Of a stretch of 64,000 nt of DNA, positions 24,208-36,237 are shown in pieces (the stretch's first letter is position 1; every line of letters begins with the position of its first letter). Both the position numbers and the translations under genes were made by a program. Source of the DNA: Stratiolaelaps scimitus (Eukaryota; Arthropoda; Arachnida; Mesostigmata; Laelapidae). The notes beneath the pieces were generated by a model that was not told the origin of the DNA, did not search any database, and saw only the letters and a program-made list of their open reading frames with translations. The DNA is taken from contig JABWDB010000008.1 in assembly GCA_019614645.1 (NCBI GenBank), forward strand, positions 3,968,001-4,032,000, in the 5' to 3' direction.

Positions 24208-25770
24208 ATGGCAAGCTCTCCATACAAGCCGGTCACCCATTGTATCTTCGATATGGACGGACTCTTGTTGGACTCCGAGATCATTTACTTTGAGTGTTTT
24301 GATGAGGTTCTTAAGGAGTTCGGACACCGATATAGTCATGAGATGGCTAATCGTCTACGAGGAAGGACCCGGGCCATGTCTAGCAAGATGACGATTGACC
24401 ACTACAAGTTGCCAATAACTACTGAGGTGTTTCTTCAGAAGCTGGATGCGATTCTGGCTCCGAAATTGGCTAACTGTAGGCTGATGCCTGGTGCCGACAA
24501 ACTGGTCCGACACCTACATAAACATAAGGTCCCGATAGCCGTAGCCACTGGCAGTTCCCTTGAGTTTGTCAAAATCAAGACGGAGAAGAATCACAAGGAG
24601 TTCATGGAGCTTTTTCTCCATATCGTGAGTGGAACGGACGACCCCGCCGTCAAGCAAAGCAAACCGGCACCCGACGTCTTCTTGGTACGTACCCCACTAG
24701 TGTAAGCCCACCCTGTAACCTATCTAAGGTCTACAGTTAGCGTGCACCACGGCCACCTACAGTGTGTATTTAGACTAAGTGCAAATTTCTAAGCTACTAG
24801 AGTTCTTCGAGGGACTCGCTGCGTTTATGCACAATACAACATTGTATCCTTGCGTGCATTCATCAGATGCATTGTCACGGTCCCACAATCAGAGTGAGTC
24901 CGTTCATAAGCGGGACCAGAGAACCGCAGCCCTTGATCTATTTTATAAAAAAATAGAAGCAAAAACCCTAAAACCGCGAATACATGGACAAATGCGAACC
25001 GCTAACACGAGAATAGATTGAAAATCCTTCTGACGTTTCGTGCTCTCTAATAATGGACACTATTTCCTCCGGCTTAAGAGAGAATGTATAATCATGAAAT
25101 TTTGCAACCAGTACTATCATGCATAGTGAACAACAAATAACAACAGCTACAGGTGAATGAGCCAACTTCACAAATAGAACTGCTATTATATTTGTAGGCA
25201 ATTAATACACACTTTAGCTGAACAACCGAACTAGTTGTATTAATAGACACTAATGGAATCTATACGTTGATAATAAAAGCTCTTCATTTAAATAAACCTC
25301 CTTCCCACTCCCGGGCTGTTTGCGCGTATACGCATGTACCATAATTACAGGTGTGTGCAAAACGATTCAATCCTCCACTCGAAGGTCCTGAAGCTTGTGC
25401 CAAAGTGTTGGTATTCGAAGACGCGCCGAATGGTGTGCAAGCTGGGATAGCGGCAGGCATGCAGGTACAAGTACTATGAAATGTTTCTATGAATAAAAAA
25501 TTTAATTATTTACAATGAATTACAGTTAATTGCTAAGACATTTTCAGAACCTTCTGCCGACCTCATTTCTGTCCTGGCCAAAAAAAAATAATAATCATAA
25601 TATCATATAATCACTGTAACATCTAATTTTGTTATAATTAATGATAGGTTGTCATGGTTCCGGACCCTTCGGCCGTTACAGCCGAACAGAAAAAGGAAGC
25701 TACTATTTGCATCGACTCCCTGGAGAGTTTCCGGCCAGAACTATTTGGTCTGCCGCCGTTCAGTGAATAA
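24208..25770 (+). CDS. HAD phosphatase, pseudouridine-5'-phosphatase-like, copy C (three exons)
   Basis: The exons are 24208-24684, 25351-25464 and 25648-25770. All junctions are phase 0 with consensus sites (donors gtacgt and gtacaa, acceptors ttacag and gatag), giving 237 residues. Motif I is [11 protein letters not shown] with nucleophile Asp15 and Asp17. Motif II reads ATGSS, with Gly where the other copies have Ser. Motif III is KQSKPAPD and motif IV FEDAPNG. The C terminus [11 protein letters not shown] matches the family end. The ATG at 24208 in an aaaATGg context is the natural start. An AATAAA hexamer overlaps the stop codon (25766-25771) and a second lies at 25807-25812, a better-placed polyadenylation signal. 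With two introns this copy probably shows the ancestral structure of the trio. The predicted role is the same small-molecule phosphatase activity as copies A and B; substrate specificity is inferred from family resemblance only. Confidence 0.9.
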
Positions 25771-27044
25771 ATCCTGTGATGATACGTATCATTGACAATT
25801 CACAAAAATAAATGGTATATTTTTCTAGTTATTGTTGTAATTATTCATTGTGCCAATAGAAACTGCTGGGCTTCTGGCTGGTCGTCACCACCAAGTTATC
25901 CGACAATTGCTGTACTGGAAAATGCGCTTAGCAAAAATATGGCGTCGTGCTTTTGTGTAGAGATACATTTTTATAGTGTCCTCTAATGCTTGGTAAGTTA
26001 GCTTTTCTTAGCTTGAATATGCTGTTTCTTGGGCCACGCTTCGGAACGACTTTTGTATTCCTTCAAACACAACGTTGTTCCACCTACAAAACAGACGCTG
26101 GCCCAAGGTATGCTCCCTCTTTGACAGCCGTATATCGAATATGCTGACGGCGGACAGAAAAGTTCGACGCCCACAGAAATTCATACTTTGATTGACACCG
26201 ACGGGGGCAGCAGCGACGGCGGCGCCAAAACCCTCGTGTTTACGGTTACATCGACCCGAACCGCTCGCTTCGTCAGGGAGCTCACTAAACGACCACTCCC
26301 CATGTCGACTGTGTAACCCCGTAGAACATTGCATAACGGGTGTGAATCGTCGCTATACCTCTGTCAGCTGGCGGCATCTATATGCTCCCATAGGCGGTCG
26401 CGGCCTGGCAAGTAGATATGCCAATAAGCAGGCAGGCACGCACTTCGCGCTGCCATGGCGACGCTCATGGGAACGCGCCCAACAGATGTTGCCACTCCAC
26501 GCTCACCATAGTAAAGCAGCTTTCGGTCGACTTTTCGCAGTGGAAATAGCGCGCAGCCCAATGCACTTGACGGCTGTAAAGTTCGAATTGTGCGGAGGCA
26601 TTTGACGACCACAGTTAGCAAAATGGGGTCGGCGCGTCTCGACGTCAGTCCTTCTCCACCGATAATGTATGCATGCACCAGCAACGCTACCATCGGATAA
26701 TCATGATAGATAATAGTGACAACGATGATAATAATCACAATAGAAGAAATAATGCACCAGTGTTCAGTGTTCGTAGAGGATACCTGATTTCGCTGTTGCA
26801 GCACAGAGGCTAGAGCACCCGAAGGAGGTGAGAGAGCATAGCTGCATGTGTGCGTAATTATGTAATTCACCTTACTCATTACATATTATCGCCGCCGAAA
26901 TTTCGCCTGTGGAAATGAGAACTAGGTGAATTAGATCGTTGCTTCTGAGAAGAGCTTGACTGGTTATTTTGAATCATGTTGAAAGTGCGAACCGGACTAT
27001 ATCCTGGCGAGGAATCGTTGTTTCAGGCCAGACCTCAGACTAGA

Positions 27045-27047
<3 letters not shown>

Positions 27048-27081
<34 letters not shown>
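27048..27081. repeat. TA microsatellite
   Basis: About seventeen uninterrupted TA dinucleotides, the longest pure TA run in the window. Confidence 0.95.
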
Positions 27082-27084
<3 letters not shown>

Positions 27085-28749
27085 CCACTATATATTGCTA
27101 TAGCAGTATAATATGATAGCTTATAGTAATCTCAGAGATATTGCGCTTCGTTTGGAGAATTGTTTCTATACACAGGAAGTACAACATGGTCGTTAGCCCA
27201 TGCTAGAATCGTTTGTTAGTTGCTGCTAAGTAGACGAGATGATTTAAGTATAAAATGGCATTACATATCATCCGCTTTCCATGAGAAGAGAAGCTGGAAT
27301 GTCAATTGTTATTTGTGTACACAAATACACGAAAGTGTCCGTCGAATTTTGAGAACAAATCACAATGATAACTACCGTTATCATGCGCCAAATAATTCGA
27401 CGCGTGCAAATCAATGGCCTAGCGCAGAAGAGATCCTGGCGCTTCAAGTTCTTCGAGCGGTTCGAGTTGATTCTTGATATATAGTTCTCATGTTACTGCT
27501 GTTTCTCTAGATTTTTCAGGACCAGATGAAGATTAGTTGTCAATTAATTGGTCCAACAACAGACACCACAATAGCAGATGGCCTCTTCGCGATGTCCAAT
27601 CGCACCTTGATACGAGAAGCCTATGCGAGAAGCTGATAGAGGCGACCATTAAGGATGTGCATTGTAGTAAATACAAATATAGTATGAGATTTCGACACGC
27701 AGGCAGCGTAAGGTGGCTAGGTGTCAAATCGGCCATGTGGAAGGGCGGAGTGCCCTCCCCGGCAATTGGTTCTGTTTGTCCAATCCAATTGTGCAGATCT
27801 CTTCTGGTAATAATGACCTTCCACACAAAAGTGAACAGTAAACAAGTTAGAGTCGTCAAACTATCCAACAATTGCAAAATTCGTCAGCTCTTAACAAGAA
27901 CCCGAGGAGTTGTCTATTGCACTACATATATGTATACAGGTGAGACACAATATATGTACTTCAAACCAATGCACGCGGGCCAGTTTCACTAGACCCGGCA
28001 TGGGCAAGACATAATCACCAATCAGGACAGTTGGCGCAGTGAGGGCAAAAAAAATTGCGAAAATTCCCTGTGTTAATGTTTGTCTTACCTACGCTCGTCA
28101 CCGGGACGTGTTTAACAATCAATACAAATACGGGAGCAAGTGGCGTCGAACAGCACCTACTCAGTAGCCGCATCTGTTCTCATTACTAGAGACGATGATC
28201 CGTATTCGTCAATTGGAGGCATCCACGATGATTAAGATAGATGTCGCTTAGACAGTAACGCCGGCTATTGCTGCCGCAGAGTGACCTAACCATTTGATGA
28301 CTGTTCTCTGTGTGGAAGGCACATCCGTTATTTTTCTTTGGTGGAAATATCCGTCGGTCGACTGTGTTGCGAATAACTGCAGCGTGTATATAACTTATAA
28401 GTTTCTCTGTCAATAGTCCCTTCCTGTTAGCCATGTAAACTAGTATAAGTACTGTGCAAATTCATCTAGAAGAATACATCGGATATACGCAACAAACATA
28501 TAAAAAGCAATAATTAGCCAACCCATTCATTCGATTCGGTCTTGTCGGTTCGATGACGTATTAACCGGCAACGAGGGACAATCGTGGATAATATGCTTAA
28601 CATGAATACGTGCAAGGCTTAAAATCCGTATTCTCAAATCTCGTAGTCTCGGCCAACACGTAAATGTATTTCGTTCTCATTGACATCCGTTAGCGCGCTC
28701 TGCCTATTATTGGTGTGTAGATCAACAGTTGTATGACTAAATGTTTATA

Positions 28750-30340
28750 TAGCTGTCAGTTTGGCGCGGACCAGCCCAGAGCCGCTAAAGGCATCACCAT
28801 CAACAGCCCATGCAGGTAATACTAAGCGGTATCGGCTGGTCGTGGACACATCCCGATCTCCCCGGATCAATGCCCCATCTTCTCTCTCTCGCTCTCTCTC
28901 TTACCCTCGCTCACATTCATCTGTCCTTCTTCCAACTTTATCTTCTTCGTCTTCTTGGTAATCCCGGTGAGAATGCGCGCCACCACCAGCAGTTAAGCCG
29001 GCCGGTCCGTCTAGTGCGCGGACCGAAAGCGCCGCCTTCCATCGCCCTCATAGCGAAGAGTCCACCTCGACCGAGTTGCTCTTCTTGCTTGCTTTAGCTG
29101 TGTTCCACTCGTCCCTCGATCAGCCGGCCAGCTACTATCCCCAACTATCCCGGACGGCGCTGCCGCGTCGAACACGACAGAAGTACTCTGTACCCTCGTC
29201 GGCAATGTTGCCCCTGCTCCGGTAGAGGCCAGCAGGAGCCAACGGCCGCCAACCGCCTTCACTATCATTCATCGTTTCAATCCCAATCCTCCCAAAATAC
29301 GCCGAGGGAACGAAAATACCGCAGAAAATCCTGTGCAGATCTTTGTTCCACAACCTCCGCAAGTGTCTGTTTGTCTGCTGCTGTCGCTGCCTTGCCGGGA
29401 CTTGCTGACTTCTGCACCAGAACAGAAGTGACGAAAATGACGACGACAGCAACGGCAGAAGCAGCAGCACCGTCAGCCGAAACCAGCAACAGGAGCAATC
29501 GCACACACGGCGCTTGTCCGCTGGTTTCTGCCAATGTGTTGTTGTTGTTGCCGTTGCCGTTGCCGTGTCGCCGGCAGCCGGGCGTCGAAGACGCGCGCGA
29601 TTCATGATCCGGTCGCCAGGTGGCGCCAGATGCTGTTGGCTGAGTTCTCGGCAATGGCTCAAGTCCAGTCGTAGTTTGGCCGGCCGCTCGCTTCTCCATT
29701 TGTCTGCCGTCCCGAGGACCTGCGCCGCCGCCGACGCTTTACCGCCGCTACGGTGCTCCGGCGTCACAGAGAGCCGCAGAACCGTCGGTGAGCGACGAAC
29801 GAAAGAACGAATTGCGGCAGTGGTGGAGCCGACTGACTGTGCCGCGCCAGCACGGCACGTCAAATAGCAGCCACTCCAACGGAAGATAGATCCAACAAGA
29901 GACTCAATCGGATGGACCAGATACATTCAGAACGGACAGAGATAGGCAGTCCTACCGACCAACCGGCAGACGCTTAGATAGAAGCTTGGACAAAGGCGGA
30001 GAGGGACGTACACGCATAGGGGGCCTTCTGCTGTCGGCAGTCGTGACGGTAAGAGCGGCCTTAATAGACAACGGTCCCCTGCAACAAAAAAAAAACCGGA
30101 CAACTGAACGGTGAACGAAGACGTAAGCCCAGCGCTGCGTATCCCATACAGACTACGTGGATACACTGACGGACGGGTTCGATTCCATCTGTCGTCGCAG
30201 ACGAGCGCTCTGGGCGCTCTTGACGGCCAATGTGACATCGGCTAGATACAGTGAGACCGTAGAGACGGGGAGTGATCAGTCGTGGCGGTTATGTCAAACA
30301 CGACACGGAAAGAAGACAGTGTTTCGTAGCGAGGTGTGAA
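28750..30340. other. GC- and triplet-rich tract, possible promoter or 5' exon region
   Basis: This stretch is clearly richer in G+C than its surroundings, with CTG/CAG and GCC clusters and CT-rich tracts (about 28881-28945). Open frames occur on both strands simultaneously, as expected from low stop density rather than coding. Such islands often mark a promoter or long 5' untranslated exon of a regulatory gene whose coding part lies elsewhere; none is identified here. Confidence 0.3.
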
Positions 30341-32712
30341 TGGCGCGCATGAGAGATCGTCTTAGGTGAATCAGACGATAGTAAAGCACTTGCGCATATC
30401 AGGGGACCAGTCAATGATTGAGGTGTCGTTGGATAAACTCTCTAAGTAACTTGGCGAGCTTAGAGCAATCAGACGGTGTAGCATGTAGCGGAGTCAGTGA
30501 AATGGTGTATTGTATGCTATAAAGGGTAGGATAGTGCGAAACAGAATCTCTCGTTTTGGATACAGCCGAGATAAAGGCTGATTGTTTGTGTTTGTGTGTG
30601 TGTGTGTGCGATAACAAAAACAGGCGAGAAGGCTTCAACGGATGATTTCTCGAGCGACCTACAGGTGATTTGATCTGAATCATGACTCGGAAATAGAGGG
30701 AAGCAGGTACTTCGTCAGGCTTCGACGGCGGAGGTGAGTAACAACTGCGTTTGCAGCTTTGTGGCCGACTTCGTTGAGGAAAACATGATTTTTGAAGTAT
30801 TTATTATCCATCCAGATACTATAACATCTACCGTTTTCGCGGTTATCATGAAGTGACCAACATATTATCATAATCGCCTCTCACTGCACGTGCCTGCACT
30901 GCTCTGCAGACGTTCGACCCCGAGGTGTGTGTGTGTGTGTGTACTCTATAATATCTTGCAATCGATTCGCTAAACGATGCTCTTCTTGATCTCGTGCCTT
31001 GTACAATGCGTACCTTGGAAAATGAGCAAGTTCTCCTCTACGTTCGCACATGAGCCTAATACTTAGTTACTTCGGGTTCGTTACGAAACTAAGACCTGCT
31101 AAGTTTAGGCAGGAGATATATTGTGTATTGGTCAAGCTTCGCTGATCGTGTGGGCCGTCACATGTGGTGCCTCCCTGCAGCAACAACAGCGACGGCCTGG
31201 TGCCTGCTGTTGAGGTTCGCCCGGTGCCAGCGTGGTGTTGAGCCGTCGACTTGAGTCGTTGAGCTAACGAGGTCCACGAACACGGATTTGTCCGACACGT
31301 CGTATCCGCTCGATTGAAGTCGCTGGTCGTTCCTGTTCGATCGGGTAGGGCGTGTGGATGAAAACCACTGCAGAATGATTTAGAGCTGCTTCTTTGCATC
31401 TCAATGAGTCATCTCAGCTAGTTCGTTAGTCAGATCGTGGTACGATTCGGCACCCTGATTCTAAGCAATGACTAGACGTTATAGCGACCTGTTCCACCTA
31501 TCCGTACGGTCCGCCTCTATATGGTTTCCATATTTGAGAACAACTTGCCGAGTGAACCACTTAGGTTGCTGTTGCTGACTGAAGCTTGACTGGCTCTCCG
31601 TCCACTTGTCAACATTTTCCACCTGCCCTGCCTGCCGTTTCGCAAGCAGGAGGAGTATATAACTGAAACAATATCACGCCAGAGAGCGAGAGAGAGAGAG
31701 AGCGAGAGAGAGGCGTTCCTTTAGAGGACAATGAGGGAATTGTAGCTGTTAACAACGGTTGATTTAACAACCCATTACGATTTCATTATTACTCTAAGTA
31801 GTAATTATAAAATGTGGCAATTACTCGTACTAATAATAATACTAGTTTAAGCTATTGAAATGTTTCCCCTAACTGAAACTATCAACACGTAACAGATGAT
31901 TGCGGGCGGCGCAGTCAGTCAACCAAGTGAATCCTATGCCCCAAGCCGCTATAGCGACTCCCATAGCGTTTCCTAGCACGCTTACTGCTCGACTTCAGCG
32001 ATGGTGTTTCTCCAGCCAGCGCGCTCCAGAATTCAGATTTCATCCGCTGTCAGAAGTGTTGTGTGCAGAAGTGCACAATCGAAACGAGACATCGTGCAGC
32101 GGTAGCTGCCGCCGTTGACATCCGATGCACATGTTCTACGGCCGTTGCTACCGGGCGTTACTCGTCGTTCGGAGCACTTGTGACGCTGTGTGTTGTGTGG
32201 CGGCGACGTCATCGAGCGCCAGGCTCTCCATGGTAACGCGAGAAAAAACACATAACAGCATCGAAGTTGCGGCAACAGTGCCACTGGCATGAGACGGCCA
32301 CATGACCAGGCAGCCGTACGACAAATCGACAGACGACGCTTCGGAAGCGAAGAAAATCCAACTGAGTCAGCCAGAATGGAAATAGGTTTTGTTCGTTTAC
32401 GTTGGCGATTGCTGGGGGGGGAGGCTCACCGGTACAACAGCTCTCGTAGCTAGATTCATCCTTAGCAAGGCGAACCGCAAGCGGCGTAAGGGGTGAACGC
32501 GCAACAAAAGGACGAAATGAATGTATGAAATGAATTCATGAAATCATGATGGAGCTGATGATGATCGAGAAGAGATGACGGCATCGTCGAGGCGGCTGAA
32601 GGATGAAGATTTCGTTCGTTGATTGAATTCGCTCTGGATTTTCAGTCTGGTGACGAGAGCTGCTCTCGCCACGAGTGAATTGGTTATGATATTATAGAAA
32701 CGTGTGAAATGC

Positions 32713-32713
32713 A

Positions 32714-32738
<25 letters not shown>
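32713..32738. repeat. TA microsatellite
   Basis: About thirteen TA dinucleotides in a non-coding region. Confidence 0.9.
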
Positions 32739-32746
<8 letters not shown>

Positions 32747-34312
32747 TGGAGATAGAAAAATCACCAGATTTCCTTCTCAGCGGATAGAAAGCACGGTGAC
32801 AGCGTTGAGTTCGTCCATTCGTTGTGAGGAATTGTTCGAACGAGCTATCCATGATGGAGCACGACAGAACGTGCTAAACCAGCCAGAGTATGAACCGGCA
32901 CGAACGTCCAATAGCTGTCGGTTCGCAGGTAGGCTGACAGATGAATCAGAGTGACTCGACTGAATGTATCTCTGTGGGCTTGATCTGCTGGTACTTGCGT
33001 CGTTGAATGCGAGACCGATCAGGGGCCACTGCTCAACGCTGGGCCGAGACGAGATGCTGAAGGAATCGAGCTAGAACAACTGGTATACACGCGCGGTTGG
33101 GTACAGATATAGCACCACCAACACCTGTCTGCTTAGCCGTCGTCCTCAGCAGCCGCACGGATCCCCCCAACGGACAGATGATTCTGATGGCTATGCGACT
33201 CGCAGCGAACTGGACAGAGCCGGCCTGTGCTAATCATTGCATTATGAGACAGTCATTAATATATGCCCAATGTCAGATATATAATTGTTACTTTCGGTGC
33301 ATTATTATTGGCTGACATTGGTACACTCGGTACTTCTTTTTTTCTTTTAGCCAGACCCGTTCGTGATACTTCTGACCAAAAATCATCATTACACGTGCGT
33401 TACTGAATTCATAATGGGGCAATAGCTGCTGGGTGCTAAATGAGAATGTGTTTAGGGTGTATCAACGTCAGACTTGTTGCTGGTTTCGTGACATCTGTAT
33501 ATCAAATGTGAACAACAAATAAGTATGGACAAACCTATTATTAAATATTAAATTGATAGGTAAATGTAAATGGTTATCACTGTTAGTTAATAGTATTTCG
33601 ATTTATTTGTGTTTTAAGAAAATCACAATAATTTACGAGAGATCCTACGATAGCATTTGTGATGTATATTCAAAATAGGACCCGCTTTCCACAGAGGGGT
33701 ACTCTGAACGAGGTGGGCAACAGTACACAAATCTGTTACGCTTTTGCCATTCGTGATGAGGTAAGGCTGTCTGATGATTTATTCTGGAGAGAGACTATCG
33801 AACAAGACAAAACCCAAGTGGCCCATATCACTTTGTCAACATTTTGTGTATATGCCATACATTTCTGTGGTTACCTCTCCGATGTGTCAAAGCAAGCATA
33901 GAATAACAGACTCGAATTGTGAGGTATTTTGCAGTGCGCTTTGTGGAAGGCCTCTTGAGTTGTTTGTGGGCAGGCGGTGAGCTCTTACGTTGATACTCTG
34001 TATGCGAAGACTAGTAAAATGTCAACGGCGTTCATAACCGAGAAATGAGTAGACGCCCACTAAGGTGAAGCTCCATAGAGATTGACTTGAATCCTTTTCC
34101 CCTTTTTGAAACAAATGCACATTTTGAAAATATTTCTCAAAGTTTTTATGAACGTCGCTGCTTGCCGACATTTTAGGATGGACTCGCGTGCAGTTTGTTT
34201 GATCTGTTATGAAGTTGTGTTTGTGTTCGACTGTGACCATAACGGAATTGCTACACAAAGCTGCCGGCGAAAGCAGCTATATAGACTCAACAATTACAAA
34301 ATGGACACCACT

Positions 34313-34702
34313 CTAAAGGATTGGTTCGATGCCATAAATACAAATATTATCGCTGTCAGGTCCGTGATGGTATCGGCAACAGTCACAACAAAAGCCAATT
34401 GTACTGTCGAAGCCAACAGTTCGGTTAATACAGGCCGCAAATCGGCCCCCGAGCCCTATGAGATACTTGAGTCGTACGAGTAAATTTTCAAAGACGTCTC
34501 TGTACCTGTTTAGACCGTAACGTATGCGAGCCAGCGAAGCCAAAGCTGCCGCACAAAAAAAGGCGGATAGCCAACCTAAAAATAGAGGTACGCCAAGGCA
34601 GAAAAACAGCTGAAAGTAATGTAAAGCTAAGGGATAACAGGTCATCGCTGAGTGACCTACCGGCCGGGCGGCCCCGTAATGAAGATCGTGAACAAAAATC
34701 AA
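34313..34702 (-). pseudogene. Possible fragment of a membrane (gustatory-receptor-like?) protein
   Basis: The minus-strand frame carries a long hydrophobic stretch (around YFQLFFCLGVPLFLGWLSAFF). It is followed by a basic/amphipathic segment with an N-R-Y-R-x-x-x-E-N-L-L pattern that loosely resembles the intracellular region after a transmembrane helix of the receptor gene at 10.7 kb. No family motif such as the C-terminal QF signature is present, and no splice partners were found. It may be a single exon of a divergent receptor, a relic, or chance. Confidence 0.2.
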
Positions 34703-36237
34703 CTGCAGCAGTCAGCTACAATCAACAAGCGATCTTATCGTTCTGGCTTTCTCTCTCTTTCGCGCTCTTCCTCAATCTTCTTGGGCAGTCCACACGTAGC
34801 TACCGCGGGCCGCCGGCCACCGCCGCCGCCGCCGCCGCCGCCACCGCCTATTCTTATGGTGGTCCCTTCTCCTCGTTCTCAGTTCGCCTACACAGACTGG
34901 GCGCTCCAGCAGCAACTTCTCTGGTCCTTCATCAGACCACTGTGTAACCACTGCCAACCGGCGGCCGGCCGGCCGGTCGTCGGGCCGGGTACTCTTAGGC
35001 GAGTTCTGCCCTAGGGATATAATACAAGTCGTTCGTCCGGTGTCGGTGGCAAGAGCAGCCCGGCGTGCAGGCTGCGAGCTAGGTGTACACATTCGGATCG
35101 TATTATATAATACATGGGGATATCGTCGTCGCCGTTCGCTTGCCTCAGATGAGTTCGCAATAGTGACTTTCCGATCGAGAACGTCGCTCTATGAATAGAC
35201 AGATGGATGGTAGAGGATTCGAGGAGGGGGGTCAGCTGCCAATTATATAATACAACGGGTGCGCCGTCTGCTTCGCATTTATTGATTGGTGACCGCAGCC
35301 ACTTCACCAACGCGAGACGACAGCAGTGCGATAGCTGCTGACGATGCTCCGATATGAATCGATGGTCGTCGTGTCAATGCTCTTCAATGGATGGACGCCA
35401 CGCCGGATCCCGGCTTGAAGATACGAGCTTTCGTTGAACTCAGTTTCATTTAAATAGTCAATTTGATTGACAGCCGACAAGCATACTGAGGGAGGTTGAC
35501 TTCCGTGGCGTGTCCATGTCGGTAGGCGCATACGTGTATATGTCTCGGGTGATTTGCGACCGCGGTGGCGGTGTTGTCATTCAAAGCAGTCAAAACATTC
35601 AGATGGTTATCGTAGTGCCTTAACTGAATTTAACGAACTACTGTTTAATTACTAACTAATCAATACAAGTTAACAAGGATCCTAAACTTGCCTTGTGGTA
35701 ACGGAGCTCGCAGTGAGGTAACGACGAAAGAAACGAGTACAACTGGTCATAAGCAGGTGTGATTGATCACGATGAATTAAAAAGCATTGGTTAATTGTGA
35801 ATATCAATAGTTTAGAAACGTATTGATAACACATTTTGGGTGAGAGTATTGAAGGGATGTATAAATTGGCATCCGCCGTTAAATAGGGATCCAATGAAGC
35901 CTTTCCGCCACAGATAAGTGTGTCTTTGGATAATGCTTGAGATGAGAAATCCGGATGAAAGTTTATAAACTCACGCCACCCTGTATGTGCCATCCCCATG
36001 TTCCTATTTGGGGAAATAGTCCTATACTCAGGACAAATTCAACAAATCGCTGGCAACAAAATGTCATTAGCTGCTATTTCGTTTCATATGATTGCTTCAA
36101 CATGATTGACCTGAGAAGGTTACACTTCGCTTAAGTATTTATTGGTTTATCTTGTCTGGTTACATGTTTCACTGCCTTCATTCATTAATTCATTCAGCTT
36201 CCTAACCAATGAATATACAATATTGTGTCAATTTCAG

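Larger units (their letters stand above)
25771..36237. other. Ten-kilobase region without a confident gene
   Basis: No exon chain could be supported on either strand. Composition varies: AT-rich ends with TA microsatellites (27048-27081, 32713-32738), a GC-rich tract at 28.7-30.3 kb, a GA run (about 31685-31712) and a CCG triplet run (about 34817-34850). The longest frames (171 codons minus at 26364-26879; 263 codons minus at 29135-29926) have skewed composition and no recognisable motif. A short hydrophobic frame at 34313-34702 is listed separately. Upstream non-coding exons of the macroglobulin gene may lie at the right end, because its ATG directly follows a splice acceptor. Confidence 0.5.

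Noticed and set aside
26364..26879. 171-codon minus-strand open frame
   Set aside because: No homology or motif, an Ile run from an AT-rich stretch, and no conserved start or splice context.
29135..29926. 263-codon minus-strand open frame
   Set aside because: It lies in a GC-rich, triplet-rich tract where several frames on both strands are open; it has no domain and low-complexity Thr/Gln/Arg composition.
30170..30195. B-box-like ggttcgattcc, possible tRNA
   Set aside because: The flanking five-base T stem does not pair and no A box or acceptor stem is present.
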